A stretch of 64,000 nucleotides of DNA from Lentilitoribacter sp. Alg239-R112 (GTDB lineage Bacteria; Pseudomonadota; Alphaproteobacteria; Rhizobiales; Rhizobiaceae). A program made the translations under genes and the position numbers. Shown piece after piece: positions 46,642-55,992 of the stretch. The notes under the pieces are model-generated. The model worked only from the letters and a program-made list of their open reading frames with translations, ran no database searches and was not told the origin of the DNA. Each line of letters opens with the position of its first letter. Position 1 is the first letter of the stretch. The stretch covers positions 1,798,001 through 1,862,000 of the forward strand of contig NZ_LS999833.1 of NCBI RefSeq assembly GCF_900537175.1. Direction: 5' to 3'.

Positions 46642-48177
46642 TTAGTCCGCACTTGGTGCATCCTTCGTATTACGCCTCATCTTCGCAAACAATGGCGATA
46701 GCATTGGCACAAAAAGACAAGCTACAGCGATTGCCAAAATAGTGAACGTCAACGGACGTTCCCAAAGAAATGACCATGAATCATTGTTAATCAACAATGC
46801 GCGTCGCAAGTTCTCTTCCATCATCCCGCCCAAAATGAAGCCCAGAATCATTGGGGCAAGCGAGAAAGAAAGCAACCGTAGAACCGTTGCAGCTAAGCCA
46901 AACAACACCATCAATTGAATATCAAACGTATTAAAGGAGACGAAATAAACGCCAATTAGCGAAAAAAACAAGATCAACGGCAGCAGGAACTTTGCCGGAA
47001 TAGCCAGAACGCGCGCAATATATGGTATCAATGGCAAGTTAAGAACAAGCAGAATAATATTGCCCAGCCACATCGACACAATCACAGCCCAGAATACATC
47101 TGGCTGATCGATGTACAGTCGCGGCCCAGGTTGAATTCCATAACCTATTAATGCGCCAAGCATGATGGCAGTGGTCCCAGACCCCGGAATGCCAAGTGTA
47201 AGCAACGGCACAAATGAACCTGTCGCAGCTGCATTATTCGCGGTTTCCGGAGCAGATAATCCACGCACAGATCCCTTGCCAAACAGCTTACCCTTTTCAG
47301 CACCTGCAATACGTTGTTCGGTACCATAAGCAAGGAAACTCGCAATCGTAGCCCCGGCACCAGGTAAAACACCAATCAAGAAACCAAGAACGGAAGAGCG
47401 GCCAATAACCGGCACCATTTCTTTCACTTCGTCCTTACTTACGGCCATAGACCCCAATTCAGCAGCAGCTTTGCGCTCTTCTTCGCGCTTACTTTCATCC
47501 ACTTTCTTGATGATCGCCATCAACGCTTCTGACAAGGCAAAGGTCGCCATTACAAGAAGGAGAAATGAAATCCCGTCAACAAGATCAATCATCCCCAGCG
47601 TAAAACGCGGTACGCCGACAGTTTGGTCTGTCCCAACGGTTGATAACATGAGCCCGAATATTGTCATCAAGAGCGCTTTGAGAACCTCACCCTTTCCGGC
47701 AAAGGCAGCGACCGCCGATAGGCCAAGTACCATCAATGCAAAATAATCAGTTGATTGAAATGATAAGGAAACAGAGGCCAAGTATGGTGCGGAAACAAGA
47801 AGTAATAATGCGGCAATAACACCGCCTGAGAAAGATGAGTAAGCAGCAATAGCTAAAGCCTTACCCGCCATCCCTTTCTTTGCCATCGGGTAACCATCAA
47901 ATGAAGTTGCCACTGTTGATGCCACTCCAGGTGCGTTGATTAGGATTGATGATGTTGAGCCACCAAAAATAGCACCATAATAAACCGCAGCCATCAGGAT
48001 GATGCCGGCCGAAGGTTCAAGACTTGCCGCAATTGGGATCATCAGCGCAATGGCCGACATTGGACCAAGGCCCGGGAGCATACCAATGAACGTGCCCACA
48101 AGGCAGCCCATGATAACGAACCCAATATTTTGCAGCGTAAAGGCCGTTTCTAAACCAATTAGAATACCGTCTAGCAT
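46642..48177 (-). CDS. tctA: Tripartite tricarboxylate transporter large permease TctA
   Basis: 511 residues, about twelve membrane helices. Family motif near the N-terminus (GTFIGMLPGLGPMSAIALM) and its repeat in the second half (GVLPGAGATIASFLAYG), reflecting the inverted repeat of TctA. Forms the channel of a secondary, binding-protein-dependent carrier for carboxylates. Starts 4 bp after the tctB stop. Substrate unknown. Confidence 0.92.
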   Translation of the reverse strand: MLDGILIGLETAFTLQNIGFVIMGCLVGTFIGMLPGLGPMSAIALMIPIAASLEPSAGIILMAAVYYGAIFGGSTSSILINAPGVASTVATSFDGYPMAKKGMAGKALAIAAYSSFSGGVIAALLLLVSAPYLASVSLSFQSTDYFALMVLGLSAVAAFAGKGEVLKALLMTIFGLMLSTVGTDQTVGVPRFTLGMIDLVDGISFLLLVMATFALSEALMAIIKKVDESKREEERKAAAELGSMAVSKDEVKEMVPVIGRSSVLGFLIGVLPGAGATIASFLAYGTEQRIAGAEKGKLFGKGSVRGLSAPETANNAAATGSFVPLLTLGIPGSGTTAIMLGALIGYGIQPGPRLYIDQPDVFWAVIVSMWLGNIILLVLNLPLIPYIARVLAIPAKFLLPLILFFSLIGVYFVSFNTFDIQLMVLFGLAATVLRLLSFSLAPMILGFILGGMMEENLRRALLINNDSWSFLWERPLTFTILAIAVACLFVPMLSPLFAKMRRNTKDAPSAD

Positions 48178-48181
48178 GGCC

Positions 48182-48640
48182 TTAACCTCTTAAAAAGAAT
48201 GGAAATGGTTCGATAAACACACTCAAACCATAGTTCATCAAGACCCAAAAACTAACAACGAGCGGAACAGCCACAAGAACTAACTTAAGCACGTTACGTT
48301 CACCCAACATTGTAAAACCAATCATTAGAAATAACGATGTTGACAGAAGAAAACCCAATGGGCGAACAGTTAAGCCGTAGATTGACATCAAGATAAGAAA
48401 TGCTAGCCCCAACGGCCAGTTCAAATTCTTAAGAGTAAAACGCTCAGTATTGGACGGGAATACGATGATCGCGACGGACAGTGCCATACCTAAATAGGCC
48501 AATGCCTGCGGTATTGTACGCGGCGTAAAAGCTTGCCCCGCTTGAAAGGGAAGTAAGCGAATGTCGCCAATTTTCAAAAAGTAGAAGATGCAAAATGCCA
48601 AAAGTAGCATGCCGCCTATGCGGTCTTTTGTAAAGAACAT
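48182..48640 (-). CDS. tctB: Tripartite tricarboxylate transporter small permease TctB
   Basis: 152 residues with four hydrophobic helices, usual for TctB. ATG at 48640 with GGGGAGG upstream; an overlapping GTG three bases earlier is less likely. Partner of TctA. A hairpin separates it from tctC upstream. Confidence 0.88.
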   Translation of the reverse strand: MFFTKDRIGGMLLLAFCIFYFLKIGDIRLLPFQAGQAFTPRTIPQALAYLGMALSVAIIVFPSNTERFTLKNLNWPLGLAFLILMSIYGLTVRPLGFLLSTSLFLMIGFTMLGERNVLKLVLVAVPLVVSFWVLMNYGLSVFIEPFPFFLRG

Positions 48641-48680
48641 CACATCCTCCCCAGAACATGTTCATATAACATTATAATCA

Positions 48681-48712
48681 AATTGCCGGACCAATCGACT
48701 AGTCCGGCAATT
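48681..48712 (-). terminator. Intercistronic hairpin between tctC and tctB
   Basis: AATTGCCGGAC (48681-48691), ten-base loop, GTCCGGCAATT (48702-48712), perfect 11-bp arms. On the minus strand a T-rich stretch (TTTGATTATAAT-like) follows. Likely attenuates transcription into tctBA or protects the tctC message. Confidence 0.8.
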
Positions 48713-48733
48713 CTTTATTTGGTCGGCAACTCC

Positions 48734-49708
48734 CTAGAGGAAGCCAAGCTCTTTCATAAGACCACCAATTTGCTCTTCTTGACCTTCCAAGAAATTCACA
48801 AAGTCAGCATCTGCGTTGAAGATATCAACCCAGCCATTGCGGTCACGAACAGTTGCCCATTCATCGGTTGAATACATTTCTTTCAAAGCTGCAATATACT
48901 CAGCCTTTTTCTCATCTGAAAGACCGGGAGCCCCAAAGAAACCACGCCAGTTCACAAAGCTAGTTCCTTTTGAACCTGCTTCATCACATGTTGGAACAGT
49001 ATCCATTGCAGCAACGCGTGCTTCTGATGTTACGCAAAGGATTTTAACTTCACCTTGGCGTGCCAATTCAATAGCCTCACCAAAACCAGTCGCAAGAGCT
49101 TTGATCTCGCCTGAAAGAAGGCCAGCCATAGCTTTACCGCCAGCATCATATGGAATGTATTTGACTTTCGTCGCATCAGCGCCAGCATTTTTCATAACGA
49201 GAGCCGCAATCAAGTGATCCATACCACCTGCAACAGAACCGCCACCAACAGCAACATTTGTTGAATCAGCATTATAGGCTGCAACGAGATCACCAAAAGA
49301 ATTCAAAGTAGAATCCTTGTTCACAACCATCGCACCATAATCACCAATTGTACCGGCGATTGGCGTTAGATCACGAAAAGATTGCGGAAACACTTTTGTC
49401 AAAGAACGAATGACGATCGGTGTCGAATTTACCATCAATGTGTCTTGATCTTTGGTTTCAATAATGTGAGCAATTGCTTTACCGCCGCCGCCGCCAGACA
49501 TATTTTCATATGTTGCGTTGCCAACAAGGCCAGATTTTGTCAAAGCTTCGCCAGTTCCGCGAGCTGTACCATCCCAACCACCACCAGCACCGCCAGGGAT
49601 CAAGAATTTGATAGTATCGACTTTTTTATGGCCATCAGCGTGAGCAACTCCCATTGCGCCAAACGCAACAGCACTCGCAGCAAGTGCGATTTTAAGTGTA
49701 TTTAACAT
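48734..49708 (-). CDS. tctC: Tripartite tricarboxylate transporter binding protein TctC
   Basis: 324 residues. Signal peptide about 1-24 (ending GVAHA), then the TctC/BugT fold with IKFLIPGGAGGGWDGTARG, which wraps the carboxylate ligand. The ATG at 49708 has GGAGGA upstream; a GTG four codons earlier lies inside that site and is rejected. Captures substrate for TctAB. An 11-bp-period direct repeat stands 60-78 bp upstream. Confidence 0.92.
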   Translation of the reverse strand: MLNTLKIALAASAVAFGAMGVAHADGHKKVDTIKFLIPGGAGGGWDGTARGTGEALTKSGLVGNATYENMSGGGGGKAIAHIIETKDQDTLMVNSTPIVIRSLTKVFPQSFRDLTPIAGTIGDYGAMVVNKDSTLNSFGDLVAAYNADSTNVAVGGGSVAGGMDHLIAALVMKNAGADATKVKYIPYDAGGKAMAGLLSGEIKALATGFGEAIELARQGEVKILCVTSEARVAAMDTVPTCDEAGSKGTSFVNWRGFFGAPGLSDEKKAEYIAALKEMYSTDEWATVRDRNGWVDIFNADADFVNFLEGQEEQIGGLMKELGFL

Positions 49709-49767
49709 ATTTTCCTCCACGAAAACTTATCAGAACGTGTGTCCTGTTCGCAAAGTAGAGCAAAGGA

Positions 49768-49786
49768 AGCTGACATTTAGCTGACA
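49768..49786 (-). promoter_or_regulatory. Tandem direct repeat, candidate TctD site upstream of tctC
   Basis: AGCTGACA at 49768-49775 and again at 49779-49786, period 11. OmpR-family regulators bind such tandem half-sites one helical turn apart. It lies 60-78 bp ahead of the tctC ATG, inside the gap after the orphan binding-protein gene. tctD is encoded just beyond that gene. Confidence 0.55.
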
Positions 49787-49802
49787 ATGAGCCAATGTAC
49801 AT

Positions 49803-50888
49803 CTATTCTCCGCGAAGCGCCCTGTTCCAGCGTTCAAAAAACCGGGCTCGTTTTACTTGGTCAAGATAAGCAACCAAACCAGGTCCAATGGAGATCGGTC
49901 TTAATCTTGTACCAAACTTTTCTCTAAAAGCCGATGCGGTATTATCCCCCTTAATGGCTGGATGAACTGCTGCTAGCTCCAGATCCTCCGCCATTATTCT
50001 CTGGCCTTTTTCAGACATAAGAAAACGCAAAAATTGCGCACTTAACTCTGGATTTTCAGCTGCCTTTGGTACGAGTGCTATGCGCGTCATCACAACGGTA
50101 AAATCTTCTGGCAAAATTATGCCCAAATCAGGATTGGTAGCTGCCCACGACTGGGCATAGGAGCCTAAAATATTGTATCCCAAAGACAATTTACCATCAG
50201 ATACACGCTCGAGTATAGAAGCAGAACTTGGATATAGTTTAACACCAGATGCGCCCATGGCATTTACAAGTGACCATATATCCCTGTCATGCTCGATATC
50301 TCTTGCTAAAAACAAGAAACCAAGACCTGACCGCTCAATGTCATATGTGCCTATTTGGCCAAACAAATCAGAATTTTGGTCCTTCAAAAGCAATGCAAGC
50401 TCCGACCGATTGGCGGGCGGTTTTGACGTCTTAAATTTTGTTTTGTTGTAAACAATAACAGATGGCTCAAACGTTAATCCAAAGGCACTATCTTGCCATT
50501 TAGCCCAACTTGGCCATTGTGGGTCCGTTGGGCGAATAGCAAGAGCATACCCGTCGTTGACTAGCTTGACCTGCAAATCCATAGCTGAGGAAATAACAAG
50601 GTCGGCTGTGTTTTGACCGCCATCACTTTCTTGTATTACTCGTTCATAAATATCTAATGTTTGAAGGTCGTAATATTGAATTTCTATGTCTGGATTTTGT
50701 TCTTGGAAAACAGCGATTAGAGGCTCAGCCAAAACCTCTTCCAGCGATGAATAAATGGTCAAGATCGAACTATTTTGATCACTTTTTGCTGGAAAAATCG
50801 ATTGACCGTGAGCAATATCATGGGCATGAATTGAGAAAAAACATGAAAATAGAAATATTAGGATCTTACGCATAGGTTTAATGTGCAT
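49803..50888 (-). CDS. Periplasmic extracellular solute-binding protein adjacent to tctDE
   Basis: 361 residues. Signal peptide about 1-29 (ending in AHDIAHGQ). The mature part has the type II binding-protein fold of the ferric/phosphoglycerate-like group (TIYSSLEEVLAEPLIAVF; LVISSAMDLQVKLVNDG; KGQRIMAEDLELAAVHPAI). No ABC permease or ATPase is nearby. Proteins of this kind next to TctE-like kinases, as with PgtC, may serve as a ligand co-sensor. Start ATG 50888 or 50873. Same strand as tctCBA; divergent from tctD. Confidence 0.78.
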   Translation of the reverse strand: MHIKPMRKILIFLFSCFFSIHAHDIAHGQSIFPAKSDQNSSILTIYSSLEEVLAEPLIAVFQEQNPDIEIQYYDLQTLDIYERVIQESDGGQNTADLVISSAMDLQVKLVNDGYALAIRPTDPQWPSWAKWQDSAFGLTFEPSVIVYNKTKFKTSKPPANRSELALLLKDQNSDLFGQIGTYDIERSGLGFLFLARDIEHDRDIWSLVNAMGASGVKLYPSSASILERVSDGKLSLGYNILGSYAQSWAATNPDLGIILPEDFTVVMTRIALVPKAAENPELSAQFLRFLMSEKGQRIMAEDLELAAVHPAIKGDNTASAFREKFGTRLRPISIGPGLVAYLDQVKRARFFERWNRALRGE

Positions 50889-50946
50889 GAGTTCTTACCA
50901 ATGACAAGGTGAAAAATATCTTTCATTGTTTTTGAAGCGAGATTGA

Positions 50947-51612
50947 ATGCGAATTTTACTAATTGAAGACAATGAAGAGCTCGGCTTGGGGATTATGAAA
51001 CTCCTTGGGAAAACTTATGCAATAGATCAAGCGAACAATGGCGAATATGCCATTTCTTCAATCCTCGTGCAGGATTATGATTTAGTTATCCTGGATCTTG
51101 GCCTACCCGATATGGATGGTCTGGACGTTCTGAAGGAAATTCGCAGCAATCGAAAATCCACACCTGTTCTAATTCTGACGGCCAGAGGCGCGCTCGATGA
51201 CCGAATCTCGGGACTGGATTTAGGGGCGGATGATTATATGACAAAGCCCTTTGAAATCGACGAATTGCAAGCGCGCGTGCGGGCTCTTCTTCGCCGGGTA
51301 TCAATGGAGAAAACATCTCTTTTAGAGTTTGGCGCAATCAATCTGGATGTCCGATCCAATGTCGTATTGTCCGGATCTGAACCAATAGAGATGACACCGA
51401 GGGAGATCATGGTCCTGCAGGCGCTCATGATGGCAAGCGGTCGTTTGCTATCCAAATCGCAACTACTCGAGAGCATCACAAATTTCGAAGAAGATGTCAG
51501 TGAAAATGCGATTGAACAATATGTCAGCCGCGTACGCAAAAAACTTGCACCTCACGGTGTGACCATTCATGCAGCACGAGGTTTGGGCTATCATTTGAGA
51601 GAGTTAAATTGA
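50947..51612 (+). CDS. tctD: Response regulator TctD-like
   Basis: 221 residues, OmpR family. Receiver with LIEDNEELG, phosphoacceptor Asp in VILDLGLPD, LILTARG and TKPFEID; winged helix from about 125, ending ARGLGYHLREL. Expected to activate tctCBA when citrate-like ligands are present. Overlaps the kinase start by 4 bases (TTGA). Confidence 0.88.
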   Translation: MRILLIEDNEELGLGIMKLLGKTYAIDQANNGEYAISSILVQDYDLVILDLGLPDMDGLDVLKEIRSNRKSTPVLILTARGALDDRISGLDLGADDYMTKPFEIDELQARVRALLRRVSMEKTSLLEFGAINLDVRSNVVLSGSEPIEMTPREIMVLQALMMASGRLLSKSQLLESITNFEEDVSENAIEQYVSRVRKKLAPHGVTIHAARGLGYHLRELN

Positions 51613-53027
51613 ACAGGCCCAACATAAGTCCCGACACCGAAAATCAGACCTACTCAATTCGCACAAGATTGCTGTTATGGTTGCTTGGGCCACTTATTAT
51701 AATTGGGTTTGTTGCACTACTTGATGGCTATCGGGAGGCACGAACCACTGCAGACAAAGTTTCAGATCGCGTTCTTTCTGGGTCAGCGCTCGCAATTGCA
51801 GAGCGCGTTTTTGTCAATGAAAATGGTGATCTGGAAGTTGACATCCCCTACGTCGCACTTCAAATGCTAACGTCATCAGAGGATGATCGTGTATTTTATA
51901 AAGTTGAAAACGGTTCAGGTGAATTCATCACAGGTTATCGAAACCTCAATATCCCAGACCTAGACAACAGATCTGCGGATGAGATAACCTTCACTGACGG
52001 GCGATTTCGCGATGTAGCAATACGAATAGCGACCTATAAAGCAGCAGCATCTTCTAACACAAAATCTCTAGGTTTTACTGTAGCCGTGGCGGAAACCACA
52101 AATGCGCGAAATGCGATTGCGGAGGACTTGCTAATAAGTTCCGCCATTCGAGTGTCGGCGCTCATTTTTGCAGCAGCTATTCTCGTCTGGTTTGCAGTAA
52201 CGCGATCCCTGATACCTCTGCTTAAACTAGAAGCAGCCGTAGAACGTAGAAGCCCAGAAGATATCCGTCCTATTGAACATAAAGTGCCAAAAGAAGTATC
52301 TGGGTTAGTTGTCACGATTAATGATCTTGTTGCAAGGTTTGCAAACTCTATTCGAGCCTTAAAGAACTTTACGTCCAATGCAAGCCATCAGTTCCGCACA
52401 CCATTAGCAATCATAAAAACTCATCTGGAAATTGCTTCTCGCGAAGAAAACCCCGACGCTCGAAAGAAAGCAATAGCAGATGCTCAAATTGCAGTTGGAG
52501 ACGCCGAGCGCCTTATGTCTCAGATGCTTCTTCTGGCTCGTATCGATGCCTCCTCAAAAAGAGAAATGCAAAGTCAAACTTGCAACCTGACATCCATCAC
52601 CAAAAAAGTATGCGAAGACACGGTTTTACAACTCTCAAATAGCAACAGACTTGATGTCGACCTAGGATATACAGGCAAGGATGATCTTCAAATCATCGGC
52701 GATAAAACGCTCATTCAGGAAGTCGTGCGCAACCTTATAGACAATGCAATGAAGCATGGAGGAGCCAATGTGCAAATCGACGTCTCTGTGACAAGATCTG
52801 AAAAGCATATAGCACTAGAAATCTCTGACGATGGTCCTCAGTTTGAAATGCCTAGTTTTGAAAAAACCGCGGCAATGCAAGTTAAAAACGAGAGAAAGAG
52901 AAACTCCAATGGCTTTGGACTTTCCATTGTGAAAGACATTTTGGACTTATTCGATGCAAAGCTCGTTTATCAGGCCTGTTCTCTTGGACAGGGAAAAACA
53001 ATCAAAGTAATCTTTATGAAAATCTGA
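51609..53027 (+). CDS. tctE: Sensor histidine kinase TctE-like
   Basis: 472 residues. Membrane helix near 22-42, a periplasmic TctE-type N-terminal domain, second helix near 180-200, HAMP-like linker, H-box ASHQFRTPL (Gln instead of Glu after the His, common in TctE), and ATPase boxes NLIDNAMKHGG and ISDDGP...GFGLSIVKDI. Start is the TTG overlapping the tctD stop; no ATG is available without losing the first helix. Confidence 0.87.
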   Translation: MNRPNISPDTENQTYSIRTRLLLWLLGPLIIIGFVALLDGYREARTTADKVSDRVLSGSALAIAERVFVNENGDLEVDIPYVALQMLTSSEDDRVFYKVENGSGEFITGYRNLNIPDLDNRSADEITFTDGRFRDVAIRIATYKAAASSNTKSLGFTVAVAETTNARNAIAEDLLISSAIRVSALIFAAAILVWFAVTRSLIPLLKLEAAVERRSPEDIRPIEHKVPKEVSGLVVTINDLVARFANSIRALKNFTSNASHQFRTPLAIIKTHLEIASREENPDARKKAIADAQIAVGDAERLMSQMLLLARIDASSKREMQSQTCNLTSITKKVCEDTVLQLSNSNRLDVDLGYTGKDDLQIIGDKTLIQEVVRNLIDNAMKHGGANVQIDVSVTRSEKHIALEISDDGPQFEMPSFEKTAAMQVKNERKRNSNGFGLSIVKDILDLFDAKLVYQACSLGQGKTIKVIFMKI

Positions 53028-53132
53028 ACGCGGCACATAGAAAGACCTGTAGCTTGTTCCAGATCTCTCTACAATTTAGAACGCAGATGTCATATCAACA
53101 TCGCTGCTGTTTAAAGACAGAAGTTTAAAAGC

Positions 53133-53996
53133 CTATCCAAAGATCCGTTTAAACTCAGCGATGCACTGCTTGAAACCAGCTTCAAAGTCACCATTGCCGG
53201 GATGGTAAACACTTTCGAATGAAACAACACCATCATACTGATCACGCTGAAGAGCCTCTGCAATTGGTTGAAAATGGTTTGCCAATTGCCCCTCGCCCAT
53301 TTTGCGAACTTCCAATGTTGCACGCGGTGTATCAACCTGAACATCCTTGATGTGGACATGACCTAGATAACCATTACTAACTTCATTATATCCATCTGGA
53401 TAAGCTAATTCATGACACCAGCAATTATTTGCCGGATCCCAAAGAACCTTTAACGTGTCTTTTGCATCAAGGTCGTCGATCAATTTACGTGCCGTATAGT
53501 TGGAATTCACCATTGTCCCATTGCCGGTCTCAACGGCGAGGACAACACCTTCCCGTTTGGCAAGCTCCACCGCAGGTGCAATTAGAGGCGGCATACTATC
53601 CCAAGCCCCATGGGCGACGTTCCACTTTTCTGCTCCGTTCTTGCCCCAAAGGATTTGTTCCTTCTTTTGTGTCATTATTCGAACAAGAGGCGAGTCTACT
53701 ATATGAGCCATTTCAATAACTCGTTTGAGGGCGTCCATATGTTTAGTGTGCAAATCATCACCCGGCTTATTCGCCGATGTCATACCTGCAAAAATATGTC
53801 GCGAAAGACAAGAAACAGGCTTACCGCAGTCACGCAACAACAAATCAATATCGCGGATTTCATCCGCGGTATGATCGCCAACTTCCTTATCGTCGACAAA
53901 TTGAAGTTCTGCATATTCAAGGTCAAATTCATCCATCACATCGATAGCATGCTTAAGATCACGGCTGATGCCGTCACAAATCACTCCTAGTTTCAT
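53133..53996 (-). CDS. Sugar phosphate isomerase/epimerase-like TIM barrel
   Basis: 287 residues of the xylose-isomerase-like TIM-barrel family. Metal-site acids appear in VLAVETGNGT, LWDPANN and HVHIKDVQ, with a final E in VVSFESVYHPG. Probable sugar or sugar-acid isomerase; the substrate cannot be read. The start overlaps the stop of the dehydrogenase gene by 4 bp, so the two act together, a pairing also seen in tetronate/threonate catabolism (inference). Confidence 0.78.
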   Translation of the reverse strand: MKLGVICDGISRDLKHAIDVMDEFDLEYAELQFVDDKEVGDHTADEIRDIDLLLRDCGKPVSCLSRHIFAGMTSANKPGDDLHTKHMDALKRVIEMAHIVDSPLVRIMTQKKEQILWGKNGAEKWNVAHGAWDSMPPLIAPAVELAKREGVVLAVETGNGTMVNSNYTARKLIDDLDAKDTLKVLWDPANNCWCHELAYPDGYNEVSNGYLGHVHIKDVQVDTPRATLEVRKMGEGQLANHFQPIAEALQRDQYDGVVSFESVYHPGNGDFEAGFKQCIAEFKRIFG

Positions 53997-54901
53997 TTTG
54001 ATCTGGCCTCCATACGATGTAGTTCAGCACCAACAATATCTTCGATTACTTTCGTACAGATCCAATTATCACCGTCTGGAAATTTGGATTTCCCCGCATG
54101 AAATATCTGCATCGCCGCCGCAGCCGTGTGCAATGGAACACCCAGCTCTTCACCCAAATTCATCGATATTGTCAGATCTTTGTGCATTGTATTGATGTGA
54201 CTGCCTGTACCTTCAAATTGCCGATCGATAATTTTTTCAAGCGCATTATTTACCACACCGCAGCCGGCGGATGACGTTGAGAATACATCAAGAATAACTT
54301 GCCCAGGAACGCCGGCCTTCGCAGCGAGAGCTGCGGCTTCAAACGTGGCAGAAAATTGAGCCCCTATGAGCGATTGAAGACACGCTTTAACCGTTTGCCC
54401 ATCTCCGGCCCGTGAGCCCACGCGGTGAATATTGGCGGATACCGCTTCCATAACAGGCGCAAATTCATCAAGAACATCATTGGGTGCTGCTGCCATCATA
54501 GTAAGTGTTCCGCCTTGCGCGCCCGGAAATCCACCGGATACAGGACTATCTATCAACTTAACACCTAGATGTTCTATCGCTTCACCAATCTCGCGCGCTT
54601 CCTTAGGCTTGATTGTTGCAGTTAAAATAATGGCACCTTGACCATTCATCTTATGAATGAATCCATCTTTGCCATAAATAACTGATTTCGCCTGGGCACC
54701 GGTCATAACCATGACAAAAATTACATCTGCATTGGACCCCACTTCAGAAACATCCGATGCAGCATAACCACCCATTTTTGAGAAGGCTTGCATTCGTTCT
54801 GGTTTCAGATCAAAACCCCAAGTCTCATACCCATTACTAATAAGATTTTTGGCAATGCCCGACCCCATGTCGCCCATGCCTATGACACCAATTTTTTTCA
54901 T
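53993..54901 (-). CDS. 3-Hydroxyisobutyrate dehydrogenase-like (L-threonate type) oxidoreductase
   Basis: 302 residues. Rossmann motif IGVIGMGDMGSGIAKNLI, substrate loop DSPVSGGFPGA, and the catalytic Lys in GDGQTVKACLQSL. The Asn usual after that Lys is replaced by Gln. Resembles LtnD-type dehydrogenases of sugar acids. The ATG at 54901 gives the normal start; a longer frame to 54931 adds residues that do not fit the fold. Coupled to the TIM-barrel gene. Confidence 0.8.
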   Translation of the reverse strand: MKKIGVIGMGDMGSGIAKNLISNGYETWGFDLKPERMQAFSKMGGYAASDVSEVGSNADVIFVMVMTGAQAKSVIYGKDGFIHKMNGQGAIILTATIKPKEAREIGEAIEHLGVKLIDSPVSGGFPGAQGGTLTMMAAAPNDVLDEFAPVMEAVSANIHRVGSRAGDGQTVKACLQSLIGAQFSATFEAAALAAKAGVPGQVILDVFSTSSAGCGVVNNALEKIIDRQFEGTGSHINTMHKDLTISMNLGEELGVPLHTAAAAMQIFHAGKSKFPDGDNWICTKVIEDIVGAELHRMEARSK

Positions 54902-54972
54902 AACTCTTCTATGCTCCCGTTTTGGACACAATAAACAAAGGCTTTCGCCTCAACCATTGTGCGGGTTTCAAG

Positions 54973-55019
54973 CACTCCACCGGAGTGTCGGGCGGGTCCG
55001 GAAGACACCCGCTGCCCGA
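54973..55019 (-). terminator. Two consecutive hairpins downstream of gntR
   Basis: TCGGGC...GCCCGA (54988-55019, with GGGT/ACCC inside) directly abuts CACTCC-ACC-GGAGTG (54973-54987). They lie just past the gntR stop and before the dehydrogenase gene. GC-rich, without a long T-run. Confidence 0.6.
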
Positions 55020-55021
55020 AA

Positions 55022-55723
55022 TCAGTCGTTAGCCTGTCTGGCCTCCAACGTATCTTTAACAAGAACCCATGCCACAGAAAGATGCTCACTTAAAGCATTC
55101 TCTGCCTGAGTGGGGTCGCGCTCTAAAATAGCTTCATAAATCTTTCTATGTGCGTCATAGTTAACTTGATTATGATCAGCAGGTCTTTTCATTCTGCCCC
55201 AGTTCGGTGCCAACCATGAAATATAACCTTTGTGAATTGTCGAAAATATCGGATTATCCATAATCTGATATAAAACCCCGTGAAACTGCATATCAGTTTC
55301 AAAAAAAGTCGGTGTATCATTAATTGCTGCCTGATTAGCATTAAGCGCAGCTTTTAAATTGGCAATATCATCTTTTGTAGCATGAAGCGCCGCGTGACGA
55401 ACTAATCCTCTCTCGACAAATTCCCGGCTTTTATATAAGTTTGCAACGCCACCAGGTTCATCTAAAAGATGTGTAATGATCTTTCCGGTTGCAGTAAGAA
55501 CCGTGCCATAATCAGGTTTCTTAACGATCGGTCGATATCGGGGTCTCGATTCTATAAGACCACGATTTGCTAATGTCGAAATTGCCTCACGCACAACAGT
55601 TCTACTCATGTTAAACTCTTCCATCAGATCTCTTTCCGCTGGCAAAGGTCTATTATTCTCAAATTGTCCGGAGGCAATTCGTCCCTCTATCTCAGCTACT
55701 AGATCATCTGATGCTCTTCGCAT
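55022..55723 (-). CDS. GntR/FCD transcriptional regulator
   Basis: 233 residues: one winged helix (about 5-70, PLPAERDLMEEFNMSRTVVREAISTLANRGLIE) and an FCD helical domain with His ligands in HAALHATKDD and FHGVLYQIMD. A typical sugar-acid-responsive regulator. Divergent from the enolase-superfamily/TRAP operon, with a palindrome between them. Confidence 0.88.
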   Translation of the reverse strand: MRRASDDLVAEIEGRIASGQFENNRPLPAERDLMEEFNMSRTVVREAISTLANRGLIESRPRYRPIVKKPDYGTVLTATGKIITHLLDEPGGVANLYKSREFVERGLVRHAALHATKDDIANLKAALNANQAAINDTPTFFETDMQFHGVLYQIMDNPIFSTIHKGYISWLAPNWGRMKRPADHNQVNYDAHRKIYEAILERDPTQAENALSEHLSVAWVLVKDTLEARQAND

Positions 55724-55820
55724 AACACTCGCCCGACTTCATATTCAGATCAACTTTGGCACAACCAAAATGAAATTGTAAATATAAAAAAATTTATAAG
55801 ATATGAAACTAATTGACATG

Positions 55821-55837
55821 AATCGTCAATGACGATT
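55821..55837. promoter_or_regulatory. Operator-like palindrome AATCGTCAATGACGATT
   Basis: Perfect 7-bp arms (AATCGTC/GACGATT) around AAT, in the 269-bp gap between gntR and the TRAP operon. FCD-GntR proteins bind sites of this size and symmetry. The rest of the gap is very AT-rich. Confidence 0.55.
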
Positions 55838-55992
55838 ATTTTTATTATTTATTTTCAATAACATAATAAATAAATTCGAAGAAATCGTTTGAAAAACTAT
55901 TAAAAACAACTTGACTCAAACAGACTTTCCCGATTTCCTGCACCCAAGTTTGGTTCTACCAAATAAGATTATTATTATTAAGGGAAGTTGGT

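Noticed and set aside
46632..46646. ACTAAG-CAC-CTTAGT stem at the tctA stop
   Set aside because: Six-bp AT-rich stem without a T-run; too weak to call.
50899..50928. CAATGA...TCATTG repeat in the tctD gap
   Set aside because: Only 6-bp arms 18 bases apart in AT-rich sequence; expected by chance.
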